A stretch of 64,000 bases of DNA from the NCBI GenBank assembly GCA_023053685.1, contig JALIGW010000016.1, positions 4,267,501 to 4,331,500 on the forward strand. The letters run 5' to 3'. Shown here piece after piece: positions 11,453 through 26,400 of the stretch. Made by a program: the position numbers and the translations under genes. Numbering within the stretch: position 1 is the first letter of the stretch; each line of letters opens with the position of its first letter. This DNA comes from Diadophis punctatus similis. Its lineage: Eukaryota > Chordata > Lepidosauria > Squamata > Dipsadidae. The notes under the pieces were generated by a model, which saw nothing but the letters and a program-made list of their open reading frames with translations, did not search any database and was not told the origin of the DNA.

Positions 11453-14400
11453 ATAGGCAGAATTGCTCGAATAGAAGGTTCATGTACATTCTGGGGGTGA
11501 GGAATAAAAAAAATGTTTTGAGTGCAGGCAGGCGATCAAGATGCCACTTTAATCCAGTCCCCTTCAGCATTTAACTAAAGAAATATGAATAAAATGTGGA
11601 ATCTACTCTTTCGGAAAAGTTCAAGGCATGCAATATAGACATTGGTGCGAGGCGAGCATTAAGGCAACTCCACAGTTCCCCAGGCTCTGGCGACTTTTTC
11701 CCTCCTTTGGCTGCCAAGGGGATAAGCGCTCCGACCTTTCTCCAGAGCCTATCTCGAGATGAAGCCAACAGCAGCATCCGCGGGAAGAACTCCTTCCCCT
11801 CAAAACGGTTGGGTTTCGGCTGCTTTTCCTAGAAGGTGAAAAACACCCGTGGCGTTTGCGCGCAGGAACTTCCCCGAGATTCAACAGCCAAAGGAGCCGG
11901 AGAACTTCCCAGCCTGGTCCACTCAACCAGCGCCCGGCCTGGCGAAGGCGCCCTGAAGTATAGCTTTCCAATCCGAGTTTCTCTCGTTGTTGCTTGACCG
12001 TGGTATTCGTCACCCGCGGCCACTGATAGCCCTTTCTACGAATGATGATGGGGGTTATAATCCAGCACAACTGGGAAGCACCGTTAGCTTTGGTTCTACC
12101 CATCTTGGCGGAGGCGGGGATGGGTGGGGGTCCAATCGCAATTGCCGGAATATTCTTCCATCAAATTCGATATTTCCTGCAAATAAAAGTTGGCGTGGAG
12201 GGGAAAGCTTTCCCCCACTCCACCCCGCAGCCCCAAACTATCTGTTGGCAAATAGAATAGAATAGAATAGAATAGAATAGAATAGAATAGAATAGAATAG
12301 AATAGAATAGAATAGAATAGAATAGAATAGAATAGAATAGAATATACAGAGTTGGAAGGGACCTTGGAGGTCTTCTAGTCCAACCCCCTGCTTAGGCAGG
12401 AAACCCTGCACCACTTCAGACAAATGGTTATCCAGCATCTTCTTAAAAACTTCCAGTGTTGGAGCATTCACAACTTCTGGAGGCAAGCTGTTCCACTGAT
12501 TAATTATTCTAACTGTCAGGAAATTTCTCCTTAGTTAATAGGTTGCTTCTCTCCTTGTTTAGTTTCCACCCATTGCTTCTTGTTCTACCCTCAGGTGCTT
12601 TGGAGAATAGCTTGACTCCCTCTTCTTTGTGACAACCCTTTCTGTGCCGACCTCTTTCTCAGGCCCTGGCGTACAGCTCAAGTGAACGAAAGCTTGGATT
12701 CTACGGAAGGGGTCCTGGGCAGCCTGAGCCAAGCTACGAGTCTTATTCCCCACCCCACCAGGGCAAGGAAAGGCTGCTTAAGGGCGATTGTCCGAGCGCT
12801 AGTTCCGGTGAAGCTGGTGTCGGGCTTCAGGGGAAGCGAAGCCTGGAGGCCTGGTTACAGCCACTTAAAAAGATTTTTTATAACCAATTACAGTCCAATA
12901 AATCATCGGTGACTGCGCGGTTAGCTTTCTATTGGTTTCTGACACGCTGCGAGCATGCCTTTAGATTCTCCTCGCAGCTCCGGCTGCTTTGCTGCTTTTA
13001 CGTCTATCTCGCAGGTCAGTCCTGCTTGTCAATCATGCTGTTGCTCCTTGTTTTAATAAGCGGTGCGCTGTTCCTGTTTCCGAGCCTTGGAGAAGGAACA
13101 CAGACAGCTCTCCAAAGCCGTTGGGGCAGGAATATCTGGCGTCTGTCCGTTTCCCAGCTGAGGATCTGGCTTCTGGGCCTCGGGAGAGACGCCTTGCCTT
13201 CCGCCCTTGCTGGGTCACTCTTGAAGGATTTTCGCCTGGCAAGGGGAACGACTAGACCAGATGTCTTCAAACTTGGCAACTTTAAGACTTGTGGACTTCA
13301 ACTCCCAGAATTCTCCAGCCAGCATAGCTGGCATAGCATAACATAGCTGGCTGGAGAATTCTGGGAGTTGAAGTCCACAAGTCTTAAAGTTGCCAAGTTT
13401 GAGGACCCCTGGACTAGACATTTGGTGAAACCTCTAACTCAGAGGTTTTCAAACTTGGCAACTTTAAGACTTGTGGACTTCAACTCCCAGAATTCTCCAG
13501 CCAGCATAGCTGGCATAGCATAGCATAGCTGGCTGGAGAATTCTGGGAGTTGAAGTCCATAAGTCTTAAAGTTGCCAAGTTTGGGGACCCCTGCTCTAAG
13601 TTTGGGGACCCCTACTCTAACTTGTCTCTTGTTTCCTCTGGCTGCAGTCCTGGGCGTGCTTGAGTCCAGCGACTGGTTCTTGTTTCTGGATTACTTTTCT
13701 TTCTTTCTTTTTCTTTTCTTTTTTCCCTTAAGTTCTGCCAAGTTGCCTTTTTTATTCTTCTGGATTTATTTCCCCTTCCAGGAAATGAAAGTTCTTTTAG
13801 TCGGTTTTGCAGAGAGCCAAACATGAAAGATTTTCTGGGCCTACCTGTTGCCTTAAGAGATACTTCCCTAAACCTGATCTCATTAGCAAGTGATCGTCTG
13901 ACTTGGGCACCTTCCCTCTGCGACTTTGCACCTTTGCAAGGCGTGGTTTGAACTTAATCAAAAGCATTGTAATGATGATTCGCTTTCTCTAACTCCCCAA
14001 TCTTTCTCCCTCTTCCCAGTCTTGGTGGTGATGGTAGGGAGTGCCCAGGCTAAACTCGGATGGCTTCCCTTCCAAAAACCTATGGCATCCAGTCCAGGAA
14101 GGTGTCCCTGGCAAAATGGGAATGAGTATTATTTCCGTTTAACTCAGAGGTCTTCAAACTTGGCAACTTTAAGACTTGTGGACTTCAACTCCCAGAATTC
14201 TCCAGCCAGCATAGCCTGCTCGAGAATTCTGGGACTTGAAGTCCACAAGTCTTAAAGTTGCCAAGTTTGGGGACAGGATGTGATTTTTTTCTCAGATGAA
14301 GGAGAACTGGATCGTGGAAAGAAGGCAAATGTGATTTAGTAGCCTGGTTACAGGCCCTCTTAAGTGTTCCCCTTTATATGGATTGGTAGGATTCACCCTA

Positions 14401-17400
14401 TATAGCAAGTGCACTTAGGACAGTAGTGATGGAAGATGCTACACAAAAGATGGCTGGGGGGAGGTCCGGGCACCCTTTGTGATGATAACAGTGGCGCTGC
14501 TTGGAGCCCGGACTTTCCTCCTGGGCAGACACCCCCCCAACCCCCATCCTTCACTACTGGGGGTGGAAGCTCATCTTGCTTTGATCTACACCTTTCCTCA
14601 CCATTGTTTTCTACTTTTCCCTCCCCGGAAAAGAAGAGAATGGAAGAAGGCAGAAGGCAGACTTTCACAGTCAATACTGAAATATACCATGCCCTTTCCA
14701 GACCTGCCTCTCTTTTGTTTTGGGCAAAGAAGAAGTGGGGAGGGGTGCTATGAGTTGTAGAGGGCTGGTTCTGGTTAGATCACAAAATCCCTTTCCCTGG
14801 CAGATCAGCAGGGAAAGGGATCCATTGCCTTCAGATTTCTACTCCAATAAACAGCTTGATTTTTATGGAGTCATCCCCTACAAAACATAATAGTGATTCT
14901 CCTTAAGGGTCGTAAAACCCAATAGCATATTGAATAGCATGTGCACAAATGCATATGTGTGCATATACCCACATACACCAACAAGATACACACACACACA
15001 CACACACACATCCTTGCTGCAATCAAATGTATGAATATTGTATATTGTGTGCATCTCATATTTTGTTTTTAAAAATATGGTTGTTATAGTTTTGAAATAT
15101 TTTATATTTTAAAGTGAAACAGCATTTAAGCCAGCCTGAGTTTTGAATAATCAAACAAACCAAAAGAAAACACTTATTTCCTTATAATAAAAATTCACCT
15201 GATCCCTTTGAAATTTATTTCTCACTAGGCATTCATAGGATTGTGCTAAAAGAAAAGGAATCCCTATAAAATGGACTGTTTGCTTTTAAGTGTAAACACA
15301 TACATACCACAATCCATTCCAGAAGAGATTCTTAGAATTTGCTTTTATCTTCAGTTTTCTCTGAAATGTTTGAGAAATCCTAACAAAGTTAGTTCCTTTT
15401 GGATTCACTCTGCGATCCAGTTGATTTCTTCCTCTTCTGGTCTGGATGGTTTTATATCTTCTCTATCTTTTTATCCATCTTGTTAAAGCAAAATTCTGAT
15501 CTTCCAGAAATGGACTGATTTGAATCTCCCTCAACAGCTTCTAGCCCGGCCAACTCCCCGGGAGGAGACTTGAAGTCCAGGCCAAGTCATACTGACTTTT
15601 CCTCCCCTTTTTGCATGCTCTGTCCTACAAGGCAAAATATCCCAAAGCTAAGAATCTCTCCCACCATCAGCGAAAAATAATACTTTCTATTCAATTGGGG
15701 CTTGTCATGTACAGCTATTTAAAACACACAATAACCATTTTTTGTTTTAAGAAAAAGAAATGATGTCCATTCAAAAGTAGCAACATCTATTTTTAAGAAG
15801 TCAGAAATCATTTGTTTTTCAAAACTCTTCTACAAGAGAGATCAAGTGCCAAAAGCATCTCATGATTTTTATGAATGTACAGTATTGTTTATAGGTCCTA
15901 TCATTCCTCCATTGTTTTAATATCAATATTACATTGACCCCATCACTGTTACGTACTGTCTACCATCTAAAAAGTGTGCCAGGACTGAAGTTTTTCTGCG
16001 GTGTGAGGAAGTATGATTTGGCCATATTTAGAGTTATTGCATAGATTAAAAAAAAATCTGGTACTACAGTGTTTAAGAAACTACTTAAATAGAAAATGTA
16101 TACAGTATGTGTGAAAGGAGAAAGAAAAAAAATAGATCAGGCGATTCACCCGCAACCCCCTTTATGGCTTAAATCTCAGGAAGTGCAGATCACATTTTGG
16201 GACCATCTCCTTAATTCTTCATTTTCAGACAATTTGGCTAAAATGGGATGGGAACTTGACTAACGGGACTTCAATTTCCCCCTCGTTGGAAAAACCCTTT
16301 TCATTGCATTATTCATTATTGCAATATTATAATTTATTATGGTATTAATATTACTTATTATAAACCAAGAGCTCAGCCAACAGAGCGCGTGGAAACCAAA
16401 ATAATCACACAACCCGTGGGGGTCACCCTGTTTTGAGAAACCTTTATTAATGTCTTGAGTGAAAAATAAAGAGCCAACTATTTTAAATCCTGAATTATAT
16501 CCTGAAGAGAGGCGATGCAATTGCCTTTCACGCTCTTTTCCTAAAAACGCGGACCCCCCCCCCCCTCCGTAATTGGGGTGGAAAACAGTTTCCATTCCGA
16601 CGTTCCTCTTAGAAGCAGAAATCGCCCCCAACTCTTCCCAGGAGATCCATACCGAGCCCACCCCCCGGCGCCCCCAAATCAGGTGGTAGGCCATGCGGGG
16701 AGCCGGCGCTTTGCTCAGACGGAGCTTGGGGCGCGCTCCTAGGCGCTGCGTCGGCCCTTCCTCAGCTCGGCCGCCGGTCCCCACCCCACCCCGGGGCGCC
16801 CGCTCGGCTCGGCGGGGTTGCACACCAGCGGCGCTCTGAGGCCTCGCTTTATTGGCCTAGTAGTCGAGCCAGTCTCGGCCTGAACCGACAAGGCCTCCCG
16901 GGCGGGCCCTCTAATCCTGGCTGGGCGGGGAGGCGGGAACCAAGGGGGAAAGAAACACTGCAAAAGAATCTGAGAACCCCGAAACAAGAGAAGAGTCTCG
17001 GGTCCGCGGTGGTGGAGTTAGCCGGGGAAAAGCAGGGGCCGGCATTGGGTCATCCTGCGAGTCCTTCCTTTCCTCTCGGGAAATCTCTTCTTAAACCGGC
17101 CTTAGAGGGAGGTAAAAAGAATAAAAACTGCAAAGCTTCCGGATTGACTAGTTTTGTATTTGTATTTGTTTATTTGTCAAGCATATATGATTATAAGCGA
17201 AGTACAAACAGTAAAACATGAATGAATATATATGTAATATTACAAGCATGAATAAGAGTAAAAGAGGTATGAATATATGGGTACATTAGGACAGGAACGG
17301 TAGGCACGATTGTGCGCTTATGCACGCCCCTTACTGACCTCTTAGGAATGGGGTGAGGTCAATGGTAGATAATAAGAGATTGAAGTTTTTGGGGTTTGGG

Positions 17401-20400
17401 GAAGAAACTACTGAGTTGGCCTCTCCAAAGGATCTTAGCCGGTTTTTTTTTTTAAGAGAAAGCTAGGGAGGATTTTAGACTCAACAGTCCAAAGCAAAGA
17501 GAGAGAGGAAAACATAATTAATGGAAAACTCTCTTATGGTAACTGCTGCTGCTGCTGTTGTCAAAACACACGAAGTTCAAATTGCTGGATCAGCAGGTTG
17601 AGAAAGGAAGTTCTAGCAAGGATTTCCAACTTGTCCCACATTCCCTGTTTTTATGTCTTGATCTTCTTGGGTTCTTCCTGTGAACTGAAATGGCTTCTTG
17701 GTGCCACAGTGACAGTATCGAAATGAAATATTTTATATTCTTTAAGATCAGTTGGAGTAAGCCCTTGATACACCACCTGATAGGCAGATGGTAGATTTTT
17801 TAAAGAGTCCTTTTGTTATGAGTGGTGTGGATACCCCCAGCCAGAATGATTACAAAGAAGTGAAGATATGATGATCATTGATATGAATAGGAGAAGCACC
17901 ATCAATAATTTTATTTCATCATTACCTCTACTACTATTATACTTGGAGAACATCTTTCAAATAATATTTTTTTCTGGGCAACCTGAACAATATTTGGGGC
18001 AGGATTTACTAATCCAAGCATCTATAAGAATAAACAAACAGAATAGAAATAATTGCAAATTCATTTTGCTTCAAGATTAAAGAAAATGATGACTCCCAGG
18101 CAAACCTAGATAACTGGATGTCATCCCCAAAAGGGATGATGTGCTTCCAGACTCCTAGCTCAAAGCTGACAATTTCTCATCTGTGTTCTCATCTAACTGG
18201 AGTTCCTGCACAGGAGTTCCTGTCAAATATAGCTTGTTAAACTAATCAAACTCACAGCTTGCCAGATGAAAGGTGATTTTAAGATGACCATCTTCATCCA
18301 AAAGACATTGTATTTGGCTAACGTTGTATTTATCCATGTATGTACTGTAATTTCAGTTGCCATTCTTTATTTGGAAAATCAGAACTTGAAAATAGAAATG
18401 TATACAAATACTAATGTGACTTGGGGGAAAAAATCTTTCTAAGTTGAAAAAAAAGTGTTCATGTAGATTGATATCATTTTGAATGATTGTACCAGTTATT
18501 TGACATATTCTACACCACAAATATAATTTAGTAGGATTTTGCCCAAGCCCTTGTCAAGCTCCCATGTGCGACTCATCTCAGTAGGTCTTATGCCTCAAGG
18601 ATATCTTGTAAATGAACGAACATGCACTTAAGTCTCTTCCCTTGCCCTCAGAATTGCTTAAGAGTGCTTATTTGTTAGGTCTGCATTGTGTATATCATCC
18701 ATGCTGAATGCTGATTTCCTAAGTACATTTTCAAGGATAAATTGCTTTTAATTCTAAGCACTGATCATAACAGGCCCAGTTACAATATACACCCACAAAT
18801 CAAAGTGCAACCCACCCTCCAACACACTGGCTTGTGTGGATGTGTTTAGTTTGGTGGCCATAAATCCTGCAGCTGCTTGCTTTTTACAAGCACTCATTGT
18901 TTGAAAATCACTTCCTCTTTGAGCCAGACATTTAAGGGTTTAGTAAGTTTAAACTGGTAAAAGGGAAAAAAAGGAGAATCCTCCTATAACTTGTTGGAGT
19001 GGGAGGCGGTGAAAATAATTAGCTGGGTTTTGGAAACAGGGAGGAAATATCTAAATCTTATTTGGAATTTGATCATATTCTAAAGGAGATTTCCTCATTT
19101 TCCCACTGTGTTCAAAAACTCTTCATTGCTGGAAGCTAGTTGGCATTTATGCTCGGTTTATATATAATTTCAGAAGTGGGCATTTAAATACGATGCTGCT
19201 AGTGTGCTTTGTTCAACTCACTTATGCCTCTTTTTCCCAGTGAAAACCAGGACGAAAGACAAGTACCGTGTGGTCTACACAGATCACCAGCGACTTGAAT
19301 TGGAGAAGGAGTTTCATTATAGCCGTTACATCACCATTCGGAGAAAAGCTGAGCTAGCAGCCACACTGGGATTATCAGAGAGACAAGTAAGACTTTGCTC
19401 CCTGTAATGTTTCCACTCTTCCCCACTCTGTATTCAACCTCCCTCCCTTCTTCCAATAAACCTTCCTTTTTTTAAAAACAAAAGTTTTTTATTTATTATA
19501 CAATTAAAAAAACAAACAGAAAAAACAAAAAGACATGGATATGACGTGATAATCCAGTTTACATATTTTCATCAAGTTACTTCTTTTCCTAAATATAGGT
19601 CTTCGTCTCTATATTAATATATCTCCCTTCTATATACAGTAAACCTTCCTGATCTTACTTTTGTTTACAGCGACAAATGCACACAATGACTAATAAAACA
19701 TAATACACCAAAGTATTTGTGTTAAACAAGCCACCCTGCCTTTTAAGAATATGTAAATGAATGTCCCTTTCAGTATGAAACAAACTGTTGTTTAAGAATG
19801 GAAAAAAATACCACCTTAATATTACTCAGAGTCACTGTAGGATGATAGACAGCTGTCCAGAGTTTGGGAAACCAGTTCTATCCAGCCTGTGCTGGAAATT
19901 TCAAGAATGCATTTCTTATGCAAAGTAAGTGCTCTGCTACTGAGCTTTTGTCCGTCCTATAAAATAAAACAGGTTTATCACATAGAGAATATTTGTCAGA
20001 GACCCAGGATTATTACACTGTTGGTTGCATTTTTCTAGCATGCCCTAAATCAGGTGTCAGCAACCTGCGGCTCCGGAGCCGCATGCGGCTCTTTGGGCCC
20101 TCTGCTGTGGCTCCGTCGGGTGATCCCACCACTGGCTGGCCCCGCCCTTCGTCCTCCCCTCCCAGTCACTCCTCGCCTGGCCTGAGAAGGTAAGGGCGAC
20201 AGTGGGGGATGGAGAAGCGGCCAGGGCAGAGACAGAGAGATACAGAGAGAGGGGGAGAGGGAGAGAGACATAGAGAGATACAGAGGGAGGGAGGGGGAGA
20301 GAGAGAGAGATGTCAAAAAGGGTTTTGTGGTTCCCGGTGTTTTTTAACAACTGGTTCTCTGCTCTAATGACCGGCTGGGTAGGCGTGGCTTGGGGTTCAT

Positions 20401-23400
20401 GTGACTGGTGGAAGTGAGTGATGTTGAGTTGGCCACACCCACCCAGGTTTTGTGGCTCCCGGTGTTTTGTTTTCTGTGGGAAACAGGTCCTAATGGCTTT
20501 TTGAGTGTTTAAGGTTGCAGACTCCTGCCCTAGGCTTATTCTTGTACAATGAACTAGTGCTTGGATTTAAACAGCCTTCCTAACTTGGTGGCCTCCAGGT
20601 GCTGCAAAACATGTTCACTTACTCATAAAGTCAAATACACCTTCATTATAAAGAGTCTGTTTTTTTCAATCTGTGAAAATCTCTTTTTGTCTCTAATTTC
20701 AGCCAGCGTTAGTAAGAGTAGCCTTACATTTTGTGATGGAGATAGGTGATGTAGAGGCCATTTATCTTTCAAATTCTTTCTCTGCCCAGAATGTGAAGGC
20801 TGTGTGCAAAACTCTCCCATTTCATTGCCACAATCCCAAAGGTTGGGCTATGCTAAGTTAATAAAAAAGACCAAGTTTATCTAATGCATCTTTCTTAATC
20901 TAGCACTTTCCTGATGAGTTGAAGAGCTACAGGGAGGGAATATTGATCTATCCAGTTTCATAACTAAGGATTGGTACCTGGTCCTTGCTTCCCTCAGTAC
21001 AGTTTAGCACAACGTGTCCAGTAATTCATTTCAAAGTCATTATTCAAGCAAAAGGAATGATTTTAAGAGCAAGTTTGGCTGGACCCCCTAAGCCTAACCT
21101 GGAAGAGGAATGGGCTACAATGGACTCCCAAACTCCATTGCTGTAACTCCTAAAGCCACTTTCGATCACCATATGCTGGAAATTGGTAGCATAGTTCCTG
21201 CCATGATAAACATTTTAAAAACTTAGAACTTAATTTAATTAAAATAGGGGAGAAGGACCCTAATCTTCTCCCCAAACACCTCAAAGACCTCCATGCCCCA
21301 AAATGTTTGCCTTTACACTCATTGTATCATCCTGCCCCTGGATACAAAAAAAATATTACAAGTGCAACATCCAGCTATGAAAAGATCCTCACTTCTAAGC
21401 TACAATATTGGGATATCTCTTTATCCCCTCATGGAAATATCACAGTTTGGAGGAAAGTTTCAGATACCAAATTTAAACTGGGAGACATAATATTTCTGGA
21501 ACATACCCACAGTTATTATTATTTTTTCATTAATATTGTCAGCTAGCATTTTCCTGGTTTTGGCATTTTTGTCTATTCTTTTCCTAGTTTTGCATGCTGC
21601 ATATTCTTGTTTGCATCCACATGATAAGGATAAGAATGCTATGTACACAGACATCTGACTATTGGTATCCAAGCAGAATGTGCTGTTTTCAAAAAGCTAA
21701 TTATGAACATAAATCATGAGAAATTGCAAAAATCTTTCACCCAAGGCAGGAGTCGGCAACATAAACACTCAAAAAGCCATTTGGCCCCGTTTCCCACAGA
21801 AAAGAAAATACCAGGAGTCACAAAACCCGTTTGACATCTAAAATGAAGATTAACACTGCATGTATCGTTTTTTACCTTTATGCTATGTATAAAAAAACTA
21901 TAATGTGTTACATTTATGAAATCAATGACCTGCTACAGAGAAAGCACATTTTTATTTCTGCATGCAACAAAAACATTTTGAACTCCCAAAAAAAGATGGG
22001 TCGAAAAGCTCAATAAATCACGTGCCGGCAGGTGTCGCACATTGGCGGTTGTGATGCATATTTTGAGAGACAGGGAGCCGCAGCAGAGGGATGAAAGAGC
22101 CACATGCGGCTCCGGAGCCGCGGGTTGCAGACCCCTGACCTAAGGTATCAGCCTACCGGTATTTCAGGATATGGAAATCTTTCTATATCTGGAATTATAC
22201 TTTCCCACTTTTGTACTTTTTTTAGTGAACAAGGATCAAAGTGGGGAATGATTCCATGATATTGCACAACAACAGGGAACTGGAATTGTTTGCATTTTGC
22301 CTTTTTTTTTTGCATGTTTTAACTTTTTACTTACATGTCTTAAGTCATATTGATGGCTTATACAATTAATTTCTTTTGTTGACAAATGAAAGCCAGTGGG
22401 AAAAATGCAAATTCTGATTGTGGTTTGCCATTAAATGTTGTTGGCCAGATCTGGAAGCCACAGAAATATGGAGGGGGGTCTAAGGGCTACATAAAGCCTG
22501 GTTTCTAGCAGTTGCTCACTCTTGTTTAACCTAAAGTTAGGGCCAACCTTCTGAGAATCAAATTTAAATGCACACAGCAGGATGAAGATTTAAGGTACTG
22601 TAGCAAACTGTAGGGCTGCTAAGAGGTGCTTTTCAGGTATTTGAAGAGCTTAAAGGTTTGCAACTTTTATGCTTTTTTATAGATTCAGGTCAAAGAAATT
22701 TAACAATAAATGATTTGGATATTTTAATCAAAACTTTACAAGCCATAACCTAGAAGAGGGGAAGAAATCCCTGTGATTTAGAGCAATAATAATAGTTGTC
22801 ATTGTCTCAGCCTTTATTTTCCACTTTGTTTTTACGAGGGAATAATTTATTTGTATTAACTAGGTTTTCTTCGGCTTATACTAGGGCTTGAATTATGACC
22901 CAAGAAGAAGATATAGGAAGTTTAATAAAACCTGCTATCCATGGATGGGTGGGTGGGTGGGTGGGTGGATGGTCTGTCATCAAGTTGGTATGGACTCTTA
23001 ACCTACAGTAGATGGATCTTCTCCAAGATTATCTGTCCCCACCTTCAGGTCTTCCAATACTGTACCAATTACCATTGTAATTGAGTCACCCACCTTGCTT
23101 CTGATCATCCTCTTCTTCTCCTTCCTTTCTCCTTTCCCAGCATGCCTTCTAGACTTCTCAAGAGAGCACCACAATTATAATAAGAGACTGGTCATTTGCC
23201 AAGTGTCCTTTGAGTGAACTCTTTGGAAGGGTTTGTTCTATGACCCATTTGTTTGCTTCTTGGCTGTCCATGGTATTCTCAAGAGTATTCTCCAGTTTAA
23301 AAGTGCCCATTCTTTCCTGCCTCGCTTCTCCCAAGTCCAGCTTTTGTTTCCATAGAGCAGGGGTGTGAAACTCAGTTTCACTGAGGGCTGCATCAGGATT

Positions 23401-26400
23401 GTGTTTGACCTCGGGAGGGGGGCGTGGCCAGGCACACACACACGGTTTTTTCTGGCAGAGGGCTATACAAGGCCATCGTGGCCGAAAAAGGGACCTGGGA
23501 GGGCCGCACATGGGCGTTCCAAGCTCTGTTTTCACTGGCAGAGGTACCACAGCCCGTCCTTTGCTGTTTCCAGGGTGGCCCCACAGGCCATATTTAAGCA
23601 CCCTGCAGGTTGGATGCGGCTCACAGGCCTTAAGATTGACACCCCTGCCATAGAGCATCATAAGGAAGAATGTTGCATGATTCTGATGTTTGTAGCAGGG
23701 GTGGGTTCCAAAAAAATTTACTGCCACTCTGGGCGTGGCTTAATTTTGTGGGCATGGGTTAATTTTGTGGGAGTGGCTTGATGGTCATGTGACCGGGTGG
23801 GAGTGGCTTGATGGTCATGTGACTGGGTGGGAGTGGCTTCATGGTCATGTGACTGGCCCCTCCCCTCCCAGCTATTCCTTGTCACACCCAGCCTCAAGGT
23901 ATCTATAGACCTGTAAAAATGTTGTTCACCTTTTTTCAACTTTATTATCTACATACTATAGATGTACTTTTATAGACCACTGAAAGAAGGAAATGGCTCA
24001 CACGCTTTGCCCAAGAGTGTGATAGACCAGGACGTCATCGTGATGTCACCAGCGGGTCGCTACCGGTTCTTGCAAACCGGGAGGAACCCACCCCTGGTTT
24101 GTAGGCATCATGGAATCTGAATATCTTTTCCAAGAAATCTTTACTCTACCAAATGCTAGTCTCTGAAGTATTTTTGGATGCTAGGTATTGTACTGTTGAT
24201 AATTGGTTCTAAAATGCAGAATCTACCATTTTGTTGCCAGTTGGTTGTTATACCTTTAGTCATTAGCTTGATCTTTCATTCTACTTAATTGTAGTCTCAT
24301 TTTTGCTTCCCTTTTTTGCTTTCATTCCTAGCACTTGCAGATCATTAGCATTCATAGATTCTGCAGAGCAAAGACTGCTGTTGTTTCTTCCTCTATGTTT
24401 TAAACCACATTCATCATCTTCTAGCCCTTCTACATTTAAATATGGAACAAGCATATACAGATAGTCCTCGATCTTCAACAGTTCATTTAATGACCTTTCA
24501 AAGTGGCAACAACAATGAAAAAAGTGACTTATGACTGTTTCCCCATGATCATGTGATCAAAATTCGGATGCTTGGCAAGTGACTCATATTTATGACCGTT
24601 GCAGCATCCTGGGGTCACGGAATCACCTTTTGCAACCTTCTGACAAGCAAAGCCAATAGGGAAGCCAGATTCACTTAACAACCACATTGCTAACTTAACA
24701 ACTGTGATGGTTCCCTTAACAAATGTGGCAAGAAAGGTTGTAATATGGGGCAAAATTCACTTCACAAATATCTCACAGCTACAGAAATTTGGGGCTCAAT
24801 TGTAGTCGTAAGTCGAAGACTTGAGTACCTTGCCTAGTTAGAGCCAGAATATTTTACTTTCTTCTGTCTGGGCTGTGGCTTTTTGTTCTGTGGATAGGTT
24901 TTACCTGAGGACAACTACCGTATTTTTCGGAGTATAAGATGCACCTCCTCCCCTAAAAGAGACTGAAAATTTGGGTGCGTCTTATACTCCAAATGTAGAT
25001 TTTTCAAAGCTTTTTTTTCCAGCCCTAATGAGGCACTAACTATCTTCCCGGCTCTTCCTGGCTTGCAGGCTTTTTCATTGCTATTCCCTCCGAATAAGGT
25101 TTTTCCCAGCCCTAACCAGGGGATAAAATAATGTGCTGAAGCTGACCAGACTAAGGATGCTAGCCAGATGAATACCTGGTAGGCAGATTTTTTTCCCTAT
25201 TTTCCTCCCAAAAAACTAAGATGCGTCTTATACTCCGGTGCGTGTTATACTCCGAAAAATATAGGTAGAATAGATAGATAGAATTCTTTATTGGCCAAGT
25301 GTGATTGGACACACAAGGAATTTGTCTTTGGTGCATATGCTCTCAGTGTACATAAAAGAAGATACATTTGTCAAGAATGGTTGTCATAGGGTTCAAGTAA
25401 GCAATCAGGAAACAATCAATATGAAATAATCGTAAGGATACAAGCAACAAGTTACAGTCATACAGTCATAAGTGGGAGGAGATGGGTGATAGCAACGATG
25501 AGAAAAACTAATAGTAATAGTAATGCAGCCTAGTGAATAGTTTTACAGTGGTGAGGGAATTATTTGTTTAGCAGAGTGATGGCGTTCGGGAAAAAACTGT
25601 TCTTGTGTCTAGTTGTCTTGGCGTGCAGTGCTCTATAGCGACGTTTTGAGGGTAGGAGTTGAAACAATTTATGTCCAGGATGCGAGGGGTCAGTAAATAT
25701 TTTCACGGCCCTCTTTTTGACTCGTGCAGTATACAGGTCCTCAATGGAAGGCAGGTTGGCAGTAATTGTTTTTTCTGCAGTTCTGATTATCCTCTGAAGT
25801 CTGTGTCTGTCTTGTTGGGTTGCAGAACCAAACCAGACAGTTATAGAGGTGCAGATGACAGACTCAATGATTCCTCTGTAGAACTGTATCAGCAGCTCCT
25901 TGGGAAGTTTGAGCTTCCTGAGTTGGCGCAGAAAGAACATTCTTTGTTGTGCTTTTTTGATGATGTTTTTGATGTTAGATGACCATTTTAGGTCTTGAGA
26001 TATGATGGAACCTAGAAATTTGAAGGTCTCTGCTGTTGATACTGTGTTGTCTAGTATTGCAAGAGGTGGTAGGATGGGAGGGTTTCTCCTGAAGTCTACC
26101 ACCATTTCTACGGTTTTGAATGTGTTCAGTTCCAGATTGTTCCGGTCGCACCATGAGACTAGTTGTTCAACCTCCTGTCTGTATGCGGTTTCATCGTTGT
26201 CTCGAATGAGGCCAATCACTGTTGTATCATCTGCAAACTTCAGTAGTTTAACAGATGAATCGTTTGAGATGCAGTCATTGGTATATAGAGAGAAGAGAAG
26301 TGGTGAGAGTACACAGCCTTGGGGGGCCCCTGTGCTAATTGTACAGGTATCTGATGTGATTTTGCCTAGCTTCACCTGCTGCTTCCTTTCTGTTAGGAAG

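Noticed and set aside
16260..16823. 187-codon minus frame over the CpG-rich block
   Set aside because: Composition-driven, with no domain or splice context; kept only as a regulatory candidate region.
23158..23781. 189- and 138-codon frames on opposite strands
   Set aside because: They cross the hAT-type element at 23358-23647 and have no coherent homology.
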